From Sporosarcina oncorhynchi (GTDB taxonomy: Bacteria > Bacillota > Bacilli > Bacillales_A > Planococcaceae): a stretch of 64,000 nt of DNA. The notes below the pieces were generated by a model, which worked only from the letters and a program-made list of their open reading frames with translations, had not been told where the DNA came from and ran no database searches. Numbering within the stretch: the first letter of the stretch is position 1; each line of letters opens with the position of its first letter. The stretch lies in NCBI RefSeq assembly GCF_033304615.1, contig NZ_CP129118.1, positions 1,546,001-1,610,000 on the forward strand. The letters are read 5' to 3'. Both the position numbers and the translations under genes were made by a program. Shown here piece by piece: positions 1 through 9,076 of the stretch.

Positions 1-15
1 AGAGGGGGTGTCTGA

Positions 16-417
16 ATGAAAAAAGTCGATCATATCGGAATCGCTGTAAAAAAAATAGAGAGCGCTCTGTCATATTACATAGAAACACTTGGTTTAACAT
101 GCATAGGGATTGAAGAAGTGGAAAGTCAGAAAGTTAAAGTTGCATTTCTTGATGCTGGCAACATAAAGTTCGAACTGCTAGAACCGATGGACGAAACGAG
201 TCCGGTTGCAAAATTCATCGAAAAACGTGGTGAAGGTATCCATCATATTGCTTTTGGAGTAACAGACATCCGTTCGAGGATGGCGGAATTGGAAGAAAAG
301 GGCGTTCTCTTGTTGCAGGATGAACCCAAAAATGGTGCAGGCGGAGCGGAAGTGGCTTTCTTGCATCCAAAATCTTCTTACGGTGTATTGTACGAATTAT
401 GTGACAAAGGGGAGTAA
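16..417 (+). CDS. mce: Methylmalonyl-CoA epimerase (YqjC type)
   Basis: Interconverts the R and S epimers of methylmalonyl-CoA in propionate and odd-chain/branched acyl-CoA metabolism; cytosolic. The 133 residues form a vicinal-oxygen-chelate fold: an N-terminal VDHIGIAV strand with H6, a second GIHHIAFGV module with H76/H77, and a C-terminal YELCDK with E127, which match the metal ligands of the family. Length is typical. The ATG at 16 follows a GAGGGGG ribosome site. It lies only 4 nt before the carboxyltransferase gene, so the two are probably cotranscribed and translated together. No promoter is visible because the window starts here. Confidence 0.93.
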   Translation: MKKVDHIGIAVKKIESALSYYIETLGLTCIGIEEVESQKVKVAFLDAGNIKFELLEPMDETSPVAKFIEKRGEGIHHIAFGVTDIRSRMAELEEKGVLLLQDEPKNGAGGAEVAFLHPKSSYGVLYELCDKGE

Positions 418-421
418 ATGA

Positions 422-1969
422 ATGGATATTTACGATAAAATCAACGAATTATACGATAAGAAGAGAGAAATCGAGCTAGGTGGGGGCGATGAAAGAATTG
501 CTAAGCAGCATGAAAAAGGCAAATTAACAGCGCGTGAACGGATTGAACTTTTAGTTGATAAAGGGTCGTTCGTCGAGCTGAATCCATTTGTTGTCCACCG
601 GACACGTGATTTCGGAATGGACAAGCAAGTTGGTCCTGGAGATGGAGTCGTAACTGGATATGCCAAAATAGAAGGACGTCCGATCTATTTGTTTTCCCAA
701 GATTTTACCGTTTTTGGCGGCGCGCTTGGTGAAATGCATGCGATGAAAATCGCGAATGTTATGGATTTAGCTGCGAAAAATGGTGCGCCTTTCATAGGGT
801 TGAATGATTCAGGTGGAGCACGTATCCAGGAAGGTGTCGTTTCTCTTGACGGGTATGGTGAGATATTTTATCGGAACGCTATCTATTCAGGCGTCATTCC
901 GCAAATTTCAGTAATCCTAGGACCTTGTGCGGGGGGTGCCGTCTATTCTCCGGCCATTACTGATTTCGTGTTTATGACAGACGAAACGAGCCAAATGTTC
1001 ATAACAGGACCAAAAGTGATCGAAACAGTTACAGGTGAAAAGATTTCGTCTGAAGATCTAGGAGGTTCGAAAGTACATAATTCAATAAGCGGTAACGCAC
1101 ATTTCCGCGCCAAAGATGAAAAAACGGTTCTTCAGGATGTGAGGCATTTACTCTCTTATTTGCCACAAAATAATGATGAGAAAGCCCCAATCATCGAAAC
1201 GGAATTGGAAGACGACTACCGAAACGACCTTGCGGATGTCGTACCTTTCGAAACAATCAGACCTTACGATGTTCGAAAAGTCATTGAACAAGTTGTTGAT
1301 AAAGAATCTTTTTTGGAAGTTCAGGCAGAATTCGCTAAAAATGCTGTTGTCGGTTTCGCTCGAATGAAAGGCGAATCAGTTGGTTTGATTTGCAACCAGC
1401 CTAAAGTAATGGCTGGCGGTCTAGATATTAACTCATCGGACAAGATTGCACGCTTTATCCGCACTTGTGATTCGTTCAATATTCCATTGATCACTTTTGA
1501 AGATGTCACTGGTTTCTTCCCAGGGGTTAAACAGGAACACGGAGGAATCATCCGTCATGGCGCTAAGATCTTATATGCATATTCTGAAGCGACTGTTCCG
1601 AAAATCACAGTCATTCTTCGTAAAGCTTTTGGAGGAGCCTATGTAGCATTGAACTCTAAAGCAATTGGTGCTGATGTTGTCTATGCGTGGCCAAATGCCG
1701 AAATTGCCGTTATGGGTGCTGAAGGCGCAGCGAATATCATTTTCGCAAAAGAAATCGCAAACAGTGATAATCCTGAAACGACGCGTTCTGAAAAAATCGA
1801 AGAATATCGCACGAAATTCGCAAATCCATACGTTGCAGCTTCACACGGAATGGTGGATGATGTCATTGATCCTCGAGAGACACGAATAAAGCTGCTTCAG
1901 GCACTTGAAATGATGCGCAATAAGCAAGAAACGAGACCACGAAAAAAACATGGGAATATTCCTTTGTAA
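422..1969 (+). CDS. mmdA: Acyl-CoA carboxyltransferase (propionyl/methylmalonyl-CoA type, YqjD)
   Basis: Biotin-dependent carboxyltransferase beta-type subunit of 515 residues, the usual length for propionyl-CoA carboxylase beta or methylmalonyl-CoA decarboxylase alpha. The N-terminal half has the NDSGGARIQEGV oxyanion-hole region and GPCAGGAVYSP; the C-terminal half has the second crotonase-like module with FGGAYVALNSKAIGAD. No biotin carboxylase or biotinyl carrier gene is adjacent, so the partner subunits must be encoded elsewhere. It follows mce by 4 nt. The pair suggests conversion between propionyl-CoA and succinyl-CoA. Whether it carboxylates or decarboxylates cannot be told from this sequence. 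Confidence 0.9.
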   Translation: MDIYDKINELYDKKREIELGGGDERIAKQHEKGKLTARERIELLVDKGSFVELNPFVVHRTRDFGMDKQVGPGDGVVTGYAKIEGRPIYLFSQDFTVFGGALGEMHAMKIANVMDLAAKNGAPFIGLNDSGGARIQEGVVSLDGYGEIFYRNAIYSGVIPQISVILGPCAGGAVYSPAITDFVFMTDETSQMFITGPKVIETVTGEKISSEDLGGSKVHNSISGNAHFRAKDEKTVLQDVRHLLSYLPQNNDEKAPIIETELEDDYRNDLADVVPFETIRPYDVRKVIEQVVDKESFLEVQAEFAKNAVVGFARMKGESVGLICNQPKVMAGGLDINSSDKIARFIRTCDSFNIPLITFEDVTGFFPGVKQEHGGIIRHGAKILYAYSEATVPKITVILRKAFGGAYVALNSKAIGADVVYAWPNAEIAVMGAEGAANIIFAKEIANSDNPETTRSEKIEEYRTKFANPYVAASHGMVDDVIDPRETRIKLLQALEMMRNKQETRPRKKHGNIPL

Positions 1970-1995
1970 GAGATACTAAAAAGGAGAGATATTGA

Positions 1996-3123
1996 ATGAA
2001 TGCACAACGATTAGTCGATGAATTTTTTGAATTAGTACAGATTGATTCGGAAACAAAACATGAGGAAGGAATTGTTTCGATTTTAAAAGAAAAGATGGAG
2101 AAACTTGGCTTTGACGTTATCGAGGATGACACAAAAGAAGTGACAGGACATGGAGCTGGTAATCTAATTGCTACATTGAAAGGGAATGTAGATGCAGCAG
2201 ATCCGATTTATTTCACTTGTCATATGGATACTGTCGTTCCCGGAAAGGGCATTAAGCCAGAGCTTAAGGAAGACGGTTATATCTATTCTGACGGAACAAC
2301 AATTCTTGGAGCGGATGACAAAGCCGGTATTGCAGCTTTATTCGAAATGGCAAAAGTATTAAAAGAAGACAATATGGATCATGGTGATATTCAATTCATC
2401 ATAACTGCCGGAGAAGAAAGTGGATTGGTCGGGGCAAAGGCTATGGATGCTTCACTATTGAAAGCGAAGTACGGATATGCGGTAGATAGCGACGGCAAAG
2501 TCGGCGGTATTGTGACAGCGGCTCCCTATCAGGCAAAACTTTGGACGACAATCCATGGAAAGACGGCACATGCGGGCGTAGCACCTGAGAAAGGTGTTTC
2601 CGCCATCAATATTGCAGCTAAATCTATTTCTGCCATGACACTTGGAAGAATTGATTCGGAAACGACTGCTAATATTGGTCGTTTTGAAGGTGGACAAGCG
2701 ACGAACATAGTTTGTGATGAAGTGAAAATTTTAGCGGAAGCCCGTTCCATTAATCCTGACAAATTGGATAAACAGACTGCCCATATGATAGAAACGTATG
2801 AGAATACGGCAAAGGCAATGGGTGGATTAGCTGAAACTGAGCTAAAATTGATGTATCCAGGATTTAGCTTTGCCGAAGATGCAGAAGTCGTACAAACTGC
2901 GATGACAGCGATCCGTAATATTGGTAGAAATCCTGAATTGATGACGAGTGGCGGGGGAAGTGACGGAAATGTTTTCAATGGACACGGAGTTCCTACCGTT
3001 ACGCTCTCTGTAGGCTATGAAGAAATTCATACAAAAAATGAACGTATGCCAGTAGAAGAGTTGAATAAGCTGACTGAACTGTTGATAGAAATTGTTCGGG
3101 TTACAGCATCGAAAGGGGTTTGA
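1996..3123 (+). CDS. Peptidase T-like M20/M42 metallopeptidase (YqjE type)
   Basis: Zinc aminopeptidase-like cytosolic protein of 375 residues. Visible family motifs are TCHMDTVVPG (metal His and Asp), LGADDKAGIAALFE (bridging Asp), TAGEESGLVGAKAMD (catalytic and metal Glu pair), YAVDSDG (metal Asp), and a C-terminal histidine near SVGYEEIHTKNE. A dimerisation/lid domain lies between. The start at 1996 has an AAGGAGAG ribosome site. It is third in the mce-mmdA-yqjE order known from Bacillus. The true substrate is unknown; tripeptides are only the family guess. Confidence 0.88.
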   Translation: MNAQRLVDEFFELVQIDSETKHEEGIVSILKEKMEKLGFDVIEDDTKEVTGHGAGNLIATLKGNVDAADPIYFTCHMDTVVPGKGIKPELKEDGYIYSDGTTILGADDKAGIAALFEMAKVLKEDNMDHGDIQFIITAGEESGLVGAKAMDASLLKAKYGYAVDSDGKVGGIVTAAPYQAKLWTTIHGKTAHAGVAPEKGVSAINIAAKSISAMTLGRIDSETTANIGRFEGGQATNIVCDEVKILAEARSINPDKLDKQTAHMIETYENTAKAMGGLAETELKLMYPGFSFAEDAEVVQTAMTAIRNIGRNPELMTSGGGSDGNVFNGHGVPTVTLSVGYEEIHTKNERMPVEELNKLTELLIEIVRVTASKGV

Positions 3124-3126
3124 CAG

Positions 3127-3603
3127 ATGGCTGATTTAAAAGCGGTTATTGTCCAATGTGGACAGGAGGACTATGCGTTACCGGTCGAATCAGTAATTAC
3201 AATTGAAAAACTGGAACGTGTCAACCCAATTCCACATCTACCGGACTATATGCTCGGTTTAATGAAAAATAGAGGAGAATTAGTTCCAATCCTCGATTTC
3301 CAACGGATTCTATATGGAAATTCTGCAGTAAACGATGAAAATGCACGTGTAGTCATTTTGCAGACTGAAAATCTGCATATTGGATTACTCGTCCTGCATG
3401 CAAAAGAAATCATCGATATACCCGAGAACAAACTGACATCGAGTGGCTTGATGGCTTATTCAAGAACGCCTTACTTTACGACAGTTGCTAATCTCGAAGA
3501 TCGAATGATTACTGTCGTCGACCCAGAAATATTATCTAAAACGCTATCTGGTATGGATGAAATCGGTGAATATGTCGCATCACAACGATTACAGGAAATG
3601 TGA
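3127..3603 (+). CDS. Stand-alone CheW-domain protein
   Basis: A 158-residue protein consisting of one CheW domain (about residues 5-145), with the typical start LKAVIVQCGQEDYALPVESV, the NPIPHLPDYMLGLMKNRGELVPILD segment split over two strands, and a C-terminal VDPEILSKT strand. There is no receiver domain, so it is CheW-like rather than CheV. Such proteins couple chemoreceptors to the CheA kinase. The start lies 3 nt after the yqjE stop, so translation is probably coupled to that gene, which is odd because no other chemotaxis or flagellar gene is in the window. Its role could be an auxiliary coupler. Confidence 0.88.
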   Translation: MADLKAVIVQCGQEDYALPVESVITIEKLERVNPIPHLPDYMLGLMKNRGELVPILDFQRILYGNSAVNDENARVVILQTENLHIGLLVLHAKEIIDIPENKLTSSGLMAYSRTPYFTTVANLEDRMITVVDPEILSKTLSGMDEIGEYVASQRLQEM

Positions 3604-3657
3604 GTCGGATTCTATCCATTCTTCCGGCCTTTTCTTGATACTTTGGAGGAAGATCGA

Positions 3658-4848
3658 ATGCCAAATGTCCAACGTAAGCAAGGAAAAGTCATCCTTCATC
3701 TGGATATGAATAGTTTTTTTGCATCAGTCGAACAATCGTACAGTCCAGAATTGAAAGGGATTCCGATGGCTGTTGCAGGCAACCCGAAAGAGAGACGCGG
3801 TATCCTTGTCACATGCTCCTACGAAGCACGTGCACTTGGCATCTATACAACAATGTCTGTCGGGGAAGCTAAACGCATCTGTCCTGAACTTGTTATAGTT
3901 CCACCTGATCATGAAAAATACCGTATTGCTTCTAATGCGGTATTTTCAATTTTACGGACATATACAGAATTAGTTGAGCCAGTCTCGATAGATGAAGCGT
4001 ATATCGACATTACAGATATCGGTGGTCTCACCGATGCCGTTCGTATTGCTGAAAATATGCAACAGCGGATCCTTCATGAATTGGATTTGCCGTGTTCAAT
4101 TGGGATTGCTCCGAATAAATTTCTAGCGAAAACTGCTTCGGATATGAAGAAACCGATGGGGATTACGATTTTACGGAAGAGGCAAGTACCGCACCTATTA
4201 TGGCCACTTCCAGTAATTGAGATGCATGGTATCGGTCAGAGCACACAGAAAAGGCTAAATGAACTCGGTATTACTACAATTGGTGAACTTGCCCAAGCTG
4301 AAGAATTGACGATTAAAATTAAATTAGGCAAAAATGGTTTAAGATTACAGAAAAGAGCAAACGGGATCGATAATCGACCTGTAGATCCTGAAGCTGCTGA
4401 AGAGCGTAAAAGTGTGGGAAGCTCTACCACATTGGTAATTGATGAAACCGAGCTAGAACCTTGTCTTGAAACCTTCCGCTTCCTGGCAAAAAAAGTAGCC
4501 AAAAGGTTAGATGCCAAAGGACTGGCTGGACAAGTGGTAATGATTCAAATTAGGACATCCGATTGGCGTAACTTTACACGGAGCAGAACCTTGGTAAATC
4601 CAGTCTATAAAGAAGAGGAGATTTATGAAGAGGCGATTAATCTTTTTAAACTGCACTGGGAAGGCGACCCGGTACGGCTTTTAGGAATTACAGTTTCAAA
4701 TGTTATACCGGTGAATGAATTACACGAACAGCTTTCCATGTATAATTTTGAGAAGTATGCAAAAGAGGAAAAGATGGATAAACTTGTCTCAGAACTAGAG
4801 AAAAAATTTGGGTCTCAGTCTATCAAAAGGGGCCTCAGTGAAAGGTAG
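3658..4848 (+). CDS. dinB: DNA polymerase IV (Y-family)
   Basis: Translesion DNA polymerase, 396 residues. The palm motifs are HLDMNSFFASVEQ near the N-terminus (first metal Asp) and SIDEAYIDIT (catalytic Asp-Glu); CSYEARALGIYTTMSVGEAK is the fingers region, followed by a thumb HhH element (MHGIGQSTQKRLNELGI) and the little-finger domain. I chose ATG 3658 because GGAGGA sits 7 nt upstream; an in-frame TTG at 3643 would overlap that ribosome site. In Bacillus the corresponding gene yqjH is at the same place. The beta-clamp-binding peptide is not obvious at the C-terminus, which ends in a Gly-Leu-Ser-Glu-Arg tail. Confidence 0.93.
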   Translation: MPNVQRKQGKVILHLDMNSFFASVEQSYSPELKGIPMAVAGNPKERRGILVTCSYEARALGIYTTMSVGEAKRICPELVIVPPDHEKYRIASNAVFSILRTYTELVEPVSIDEAYIDITDIGGLTDAVRIAENMQQRILHELDLPCSIGIAPNKFLAKTASDMKKPMGITILRKRQVPHLLWPLPVIEMHGIGQSTQKRLNELGITTIGELAQAEELTIKIKLGKNGLRLQKRANGIDNRPVDPEAAEERKSVGSSTTLVIDETELEPCLETFRFLAKKVAKRLDAKGLAGQVVMIQIRTSDWRNFTRSRTLVNPVYKEEEIYEEAINLFKLHWEGDPVRLLGITVSNVIPVNELHEQLSMYNFEKYAKEEKMDKLVSELEKKFGSQSIKRGLSER

Positions 4849-4857
4849 ACATAAATA

Positions 4858-5796
4858 ATGGAACTGTTTTTTTTGGGTACTGGTGCAGGAATGCCTTCCA
4901 AACAACGTAACACGTCATCGCTTGTGCTCAATTTATCTGCTGAAAAAGAAGGATACTGGATGTTTGATTGTGGAGAGGCAACACAACATCAGTTATTAAA
5001 TACACCAATAAAGCCGAGGAAAATCAATAAAATTTTCATCACACACCTTCATGGAGACCATATTTTCGGTTTACCGGGATTTCTTGGATCGCGTTCATTT
5101 TTGGGCGGTGAAGATGAATTGACAATCTATGGTCCTGTCGGACTGAAAGAATGGATTTACTCGACATTGCGTCTAACAAAGACCCATTTGACATATCCAT
5201 TGAAAATCGAAGAAATTTTCGAAGGTGTTGTTTTTGAAAATGACTCATTCAAAGTTCGCACACAGCTATTGCAGCATGTAATCCCATGCTTCGGTTTCCG
5301 TATTGAACAAAAGCCGTTACCTGGAAAACTGCTCGTTGAACAAGCTTTTGAAGCAGGTGTTCCAAAAGGCCCTTTACTGAAAAAGTTGAAAGATGGGGAA
5401 GACGTTACGCTTGAAGACGGCACCATCATATACAGCTCAGATGTGACTGGAGATAGCCAAAAAGGATTCACTGTTGCAATCCTTGGAGATACGAAATTCT
5501 GTCAGGCAGCAACGGATTTGGCTTCTGATGTTGATATTCTAGTGCATGAAGCAACTTTTGACGTGGAAACAGGCGATCTAGCGAAGGAATATGGGCATTC
5601 GACTATCGCAGATGCCGCACGCACAGCGAAAAAGGCTAATGCTAAAACGTTGATTGCTAATCATATAAGTGCCCGTTTCATGCAAGCCGATATTAGTCGA
5701 TTGAAAGAACAGGGGAAGACGATATTTCCAGACCTATATATCGCCAGTGATTTCGCTCAATATGAATGGAAAAATGATGAATTATACGAAAAATAA
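4858..5796 (+). CDS. rnz: Ribonuclease Z
   Basis: Endonuclease that removes 3' trailers from tRNA precursors; 312 residues, normal for the short form. The zinc site is clear: THLHGDHIFGLPG (H63, H65, D67, H68), a further His in LLQHVIPCFGFR, Asp in AILGDTKFC, and His in the C-terminal IANHISARF motif. The exosite arm is the Gly/Lys-rich segment GVPKGPLLKKLKDGE. It begins 9 nt after dinB; AAAGG in the last dinB codons is the only ribosome site, so translation is likely coupled. The adjacent palindrome terminates the operon. Confidence 0.95.
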   Translation: MELFFLGTGAGMPSKQRNTSSLVLNLSAEKEGYWMFDCGEATQHQLLNTPIKPRKINKIFITHLHGDHIFGLPGFLGSRSFLGGEDELTIYGPVGLKEWIYSTLRLTKTHLTYPLKIEEIFEGVVFENDSFKVRTQLLQHVIPCFGFRIEQKPLPGKLLVEQAFEAGVPKGPLLKKLKDGEDVTLEDGTIIYSSDVTGDSQKGFTVAILGDTKFCQAATDLASDVDILVHEATFDVETGDLAKEYGHSTIADAARTAKKANAKTLIANHISARFMQADISRLKEQGKTIFPDLYIASDFAQYEWKNDELYEK

Positions 5797-5832
5797 AGCT
5801 GTCGCAACGTTGTTCACATTGCGACAGCTTTT
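5795..5832. terminator. Bidirectional terminator, rnz / namA
   Basis: A 13-bp stem, AAAGCTGTCGCAA paired with TTGCGACAGCTTT around a 9-nt loop. A T-run follows on the plus strand and an A-run precedes it, so it can serve both convergent genes. Confidence 0.85.
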
Positions 5833-5845
5833 CAATTTCAATTTT

Positions 5846-6862
5846 TCATACCCATCCGCGGTCATATTGCTTTGGTGCTTCGAGTGTAACACCCAATTCT
5901 TTGGCCGCTGTATATGGCCAATAAGGATTTCTTAACAACTCTCGTGCTAAAAAAACAAGATCTGCGCGTCCGTTTTTCAAGATCTCTTCCGCTTGTAATC
6001 CTGAGGTTATAAGTCCTACAGCTCCTGTTGGAATGTCTGCCTCTTTTTTTATCTGTTCAGCATATGGTACTTGATAGCCAGGGAAGACATCGATTTTTGC
6101 TGGAACGACTGCTCCTGAACTGACATCGATTAAATCTACACTTTGTTCTTTCATCCATGTAGCCATTTCGATGTAGTGGCTTGTAGTCATGCCACCCTCT
6201 GAATAATCTTCAGCTGATATACGTACAAATAGTGGTCCTTCCCATACAGACCGAACCGCATCGATGATTTCCCTTAGAAAGCGATAACGGTTTTCTGAAG
6301 AACCTCCATATACGTCATTACGTTGGTTTGAAAGAGGAGACAAGAATTCATTTATAAGATATCCGTGTGCTCCATGTAATTCAATAACATCAAAACCGGC
6401 CTTTTTAGATCGAACCGCAGCATCCTTAAATGCGTTGATCGTTTCTTGAATGTCAGCTAAGGACATCTCTACAGGCGTTTTATATTGTTCGTTAAAACGG
6501 ACAGCACTCGGTGCTTGGATATTACCATCAACTGTCGCTTTTCTGCCGGCATGTGCCAATTGGATTCCGGTTTTTGCACCATGCTGTTTCATCAGTCTGA
6601 CAGCTTCTGCTAACCCTTCAATATGATCATCACTCCAAATCCCAAGATCACCTGCAGAAATTCTTCCTTGGGGTTGAACCGCTGTTGCTTCCACTATGAT
6701 GAGTCCTACTTGGCCGACGGCACGTGTTGCATAATGAATTTTATGCCAATCTTCTACTTTACCATCTGAATTATGACTTGAATACATACACATTGGTGCC
6801 ATAACAATTCGGTTTTTCATTTCCACTCCGCGAATCGTATATGGAGAATATAACATTGCCAC
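5846..6862 (-). CDS. namA: NADPH dehydrogenase, old yellow enzyme family (YqjM)
   Basis: FMN-dependent ene-reductase of 338 residues, exactly the Bacillus YqjM length. The N-terminus [11 protein letters not shown] carries the redox-tuning Cys (C25 here), QLAHAGRKA the flavin region, and [16 protein letters not shown] the substrate-binding His pair. [15 protein letters not shown] and [16 protein letters not shown] form the FMN phosphate site. The start is GTG at 6862 with AAAGGAGG 8 nt upstream; a TATACT -10 lies at 6892-6897 on the minus strand. It reduces activated alkenes and is linked to oxidative or xenobiotic stress in Bacillus. Confidence 0.93.
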   Translation of the reverse strand: MAMLYSPYTIRGVEMKNRIVMAPMCMYSSHNSDGKVEDWHKIHYATRAVGQVGLIIVEATAVQPQGRISAGDLGIWSDDHIEGLAEAVRLMKQHGAKTGIQLAHAGRKATVDGNIQAPSAVRFNEQYKTPVEMSLADIQETINAFKDAAVRSKKAGFDVIELHGAHGYLINEFLSPLSNQRNDVYGGSSENRYRFLREIIDAVRSVWEGPLFVRISAEDYSEGGMTTSHYIEMATWMKEQSVDLIDVSSGAVVPAKIDVFPGYQVPYAEQIKKEADIPTGAVGLITSGLQAEEILKNGRADLVFLARELLRNPYWPYTAAKELGVTLEAPKQYDRGWV

Positions 6863-6935
6863 TCGAATGACCTCCTTTACATATCAACTAAAGTATACCA
6901 AATTCCTTATGAACTTAACGTTTTGGATGCTCGCA

Positions 6936-7760
6936 TCATGTGGAAATCTTGTCAGAAAGAGCCCCCAGTTCGCGGGATCGGTTTTCTGCCTTGTAAATAC
7001 AACTTGCAATCGTTTCCTTAAATGAGTTTGTAGATAAAGCATGTAATCCTGCTTCAGTCGTTCCGCCTGGGCTCGTTACATTTTTTCGTAATACATGAGG
7101 TTCCTCTCCAGTCATCTTCAGCATGGAAGCAGCACCGTCGAGTGTCTGGATTATTAATTCACGCGCAGTGACCGAAGCGAGTCCTCTTGCAATGGCTGCT
7201 TCTTCAAGTGCCTCCACTAAGTAATAAATATACGCTGGACCACTACCGGAAAGAGCTGTTACTAAGTGTAGTTCATCTTCAGATACTTCTTTGACAATTC
7301 CAATTGCGGATAACAGACCCAAAATGCTATTCTTCATTTCCAAACTTACGGATTGATTCATCGTTACACCAGTAGCGGATTTTCCGATTGTTGCTGATGT
7401 ATTGGGCATGGACCGAGCGATAGGCCGTTTACCCAGACCTGATTCGATTGTTGAAATGGAGACACCTGCAATGACGGATAGGACTGCCGCCCGGTCATTC
7501 AAGTGGTGTATAATATCAGCCATCGCTTGATGGATATCTTTTGGTTTTGTTGCTAATATAATAAGATTAGCTTCATTCAATTCACGACGGTCAGCGCTTA
7601 CGATGGAGACACCATACTTTTCTTGCAGAAATAACAGTCTTTCTTCGTCTGATTTATTTGTGACATACACATCTTTTGCAGCTATGACATCTTCATTGAC
7701 AATTCCTGCAATTATCGCTTCGGCCATCGAACCGGCGCCTACAAAGACGATTCTTTTCAT
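6936..7760 (-). CDS. proC: Pyrroline-5-carboxylate reductase
   Basis: Last step of proline synthesis, NAD(P)H-dependent; 274 residues. It has the Rossmann start IVFVGAGSMAEAIIAG and the family signature in the C-terminal half (AGLHALSTNSFKETI preceded by TSPGGTTEAG), plus ALSGSGPAYIYYLVEAL at the dimer-forming helices. I prefer ATG 7760, with GAGAGGA 9 nt upstream, over the in-frame TTG at 7778 that overlaps the ribosome site. It corresponds to Bacillus proI (yqjO), which is next to yqjM as here. Confidence 0.94.
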   Translation of the reverse strand: MKRIVFVGAGSMAEAIIAGIVNEDVIAAKDVYVTNKSDEERLLFLQEKYGVSIVSADRRELNEANLIILATKPKDIHQAMADIIHHLNDRAAVLSVIAGVSISTIESGLGKRPIARSMPNTSATIGKSATGVTMNQSVSLEMKNSILGLLSAIGIVKEVSEDELHLVTALSGSGPAYIYYLVEALEEAAIARGLASVTARELIIQTLDGAASMLKMTGEEPHVLRKNVTSPGGTTEAGLHALSTNSFKETIASCIYKAENRSRELGALSDKIST

Positions 7761-7791
7761 CAATATCCATCCTCTCAAAGCAAAATAAAAT

Positions 7792-7832
7792 TAAAAAACG
7801 TTCTCATCCTGAATGGCTCAGGACGAAAACGC
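7792..7832 (-). terminator. Terminator downstream of the ydjI-ydjG pair
   Basis: On the minus strand, CGTTTTCGTCCTGA pairs imperfectly with TCAGGATGAGAACG over a 5-nt loop, followed by TTTTTTAATTTT. It separates the zinc-ribbon pair from proC, 110 nt after the upstream stop. Confidence 0.75.
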
Positions 7833-7943
7833 ATATGTCCGCATTTCCAGTATTTACACACGATCCATACTTTCTTCTGAAAGCTTCTTGAATAGTAATG
7901 AAATTATGGCATGGCTTCAAATAGAAGTCAATATTCAGCGAAA

Positions 7944-9053
7944 TTACTGAGACAAATAGAATACTACAATGACAATTACTGCAAGAAGGCATAATAGAAG
8001 AACTTTCCACACACTCACAGGTGCTTTACCGCTCACTTTTCCGGTCTGTCCGTTTACGAGGAATCGATAGACCTTCTGATTGAACTGAAAAGAGGAAATC
8101 CAGATGGGTAGAAGAATATGTTTGAAAGTAATTGCATCATATTGTGTATCCACTTTTACAATCTGTACTTCGTCTCCAATTTCCTGTCTGAAAATGCCCG
8201 CTCGGATTCTCCCGTCAATAATTTCTTTCGCATTTGTCCAACCTTCTTTTAGTTGAATTGAATAGCGCTCGGCAATAAACCCTGAGAAATATTCGGTACG
8301 ATAATCTAACAGTCCTGACAATTGGAAAGGCTCGACTTTTCCAATCAGATCAGAAGCGACATTTTTAGAAGCTTTCACTAAAACATCATCATGAAATTTC
8401 TTATATGTACCACGTTGGGTGCGCCATCTAATTTTACGTACTTGTTCAGTTATCTGCTCAGTTTTGCCGTCTCGCATGACGGTTCTCGTTTCAGTGACAT
8501 AATAATATGTCCCAATCTTCACAGTATAAGCTGAGTGGGTATCTGAATCGAATGTCCAGTAAGGAATATAGGTGCCTGTGATTTTTTGCAGTTCATAATC
8601 CTTTTTCAAGTTATTTGGTGCGAAATAGCGCTTTTTGATCCACTTCTTGAATTTCGCCACTGCTTCCTCTTTCGGAATTTGGAAAGGGAGGACGAGTGCA
8701 GGTTTTATCCCAGCATCGTGTTCGGTTACCGCAATATGAGAAGACCCGCAAAAAGTGCAAAAGTCGGCGACTTTATCAGTATCTAATAACGTTTCAGCGC
8801 CACAGTTGTCGCATTTAAAAACTCTTTTCTCATCACTCCAGTTGTGGTCGGCACTGTTTAAGGATTCTAGATAGTCGTGTTCCGTTACATTTTCTCTAGT
8901 TGACTCAATTTCGAGTTGCGTACCGCAAAAAGGACATTTCAGACCTTTGGTAGAAGGATCATATACTGTATTTCCACCACAAGAAGAACATTGGTTGACT
9001 TCTGTTACCTCAATAGTCGGCTCATCCGAGAATTCGCTATCTATATTCGTCAT
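7944..9053 (-). CDS. Zinc-ribbon membrane-anchored protein (YdjG-like)
   Basis: A 369-residue protein with two N-terminal zinc ribbons: CSSCG...CPFCG (about 22-42) and CDNCG...CTFCG (about 75-98). A long beta-rich middle region containing YIPYWTFDSDTHSAYTVKIG follows, then one C-terminal membrane segment (VLLLCLLAVIVIVVFYL) and a very short tail. This is the layout of TFIIB-type zinc-ribbon proteins such as B. subtilis YdjG, which helps bring PspA/YdjI-type proteins to the membrane. It lies 23 nt after the SPFH gene and is in the same operon. No PspA or YdjH gene is next to it. Function assignment rests on layout and partner. Confidence 0.75.
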   Translation of the reverse strand: MTNIDSEFSDEPTIEVTEVNQCSSCGGNTVYDPSTKGLKCPFCGTQLEIESTRENVTEHDYLESLNSADHNWSDEKRVFKCDNCGAETLLDTDKVADFCTFCGSSHIAVTEHDAGIKPALVLPFQIPKEEAVAKFKKWIKKRYFAPNNLKKDYELQKITGTYIPYWTFDSDTHSAYTVKIGTYYYVTETRTVMRDGKTEQITEQVRKIRWRTQRGTYKKFHDDVLVKASKNVASDLIGKVEPFQLSGLLDYRTEYFSGFIAERYSIQLKEGWTNAKEIIDGRIRAGIFRQEIGDEVQIVKVDTQYDAITFKHILLPIWISSFQFNQKVYRFLVNGQTGKVSGKAPVSVWKVLLLCLLAVIVIVVFYLSQ

Positions 9054-9076
9054 AATTTCACCTCTTTACATACATC

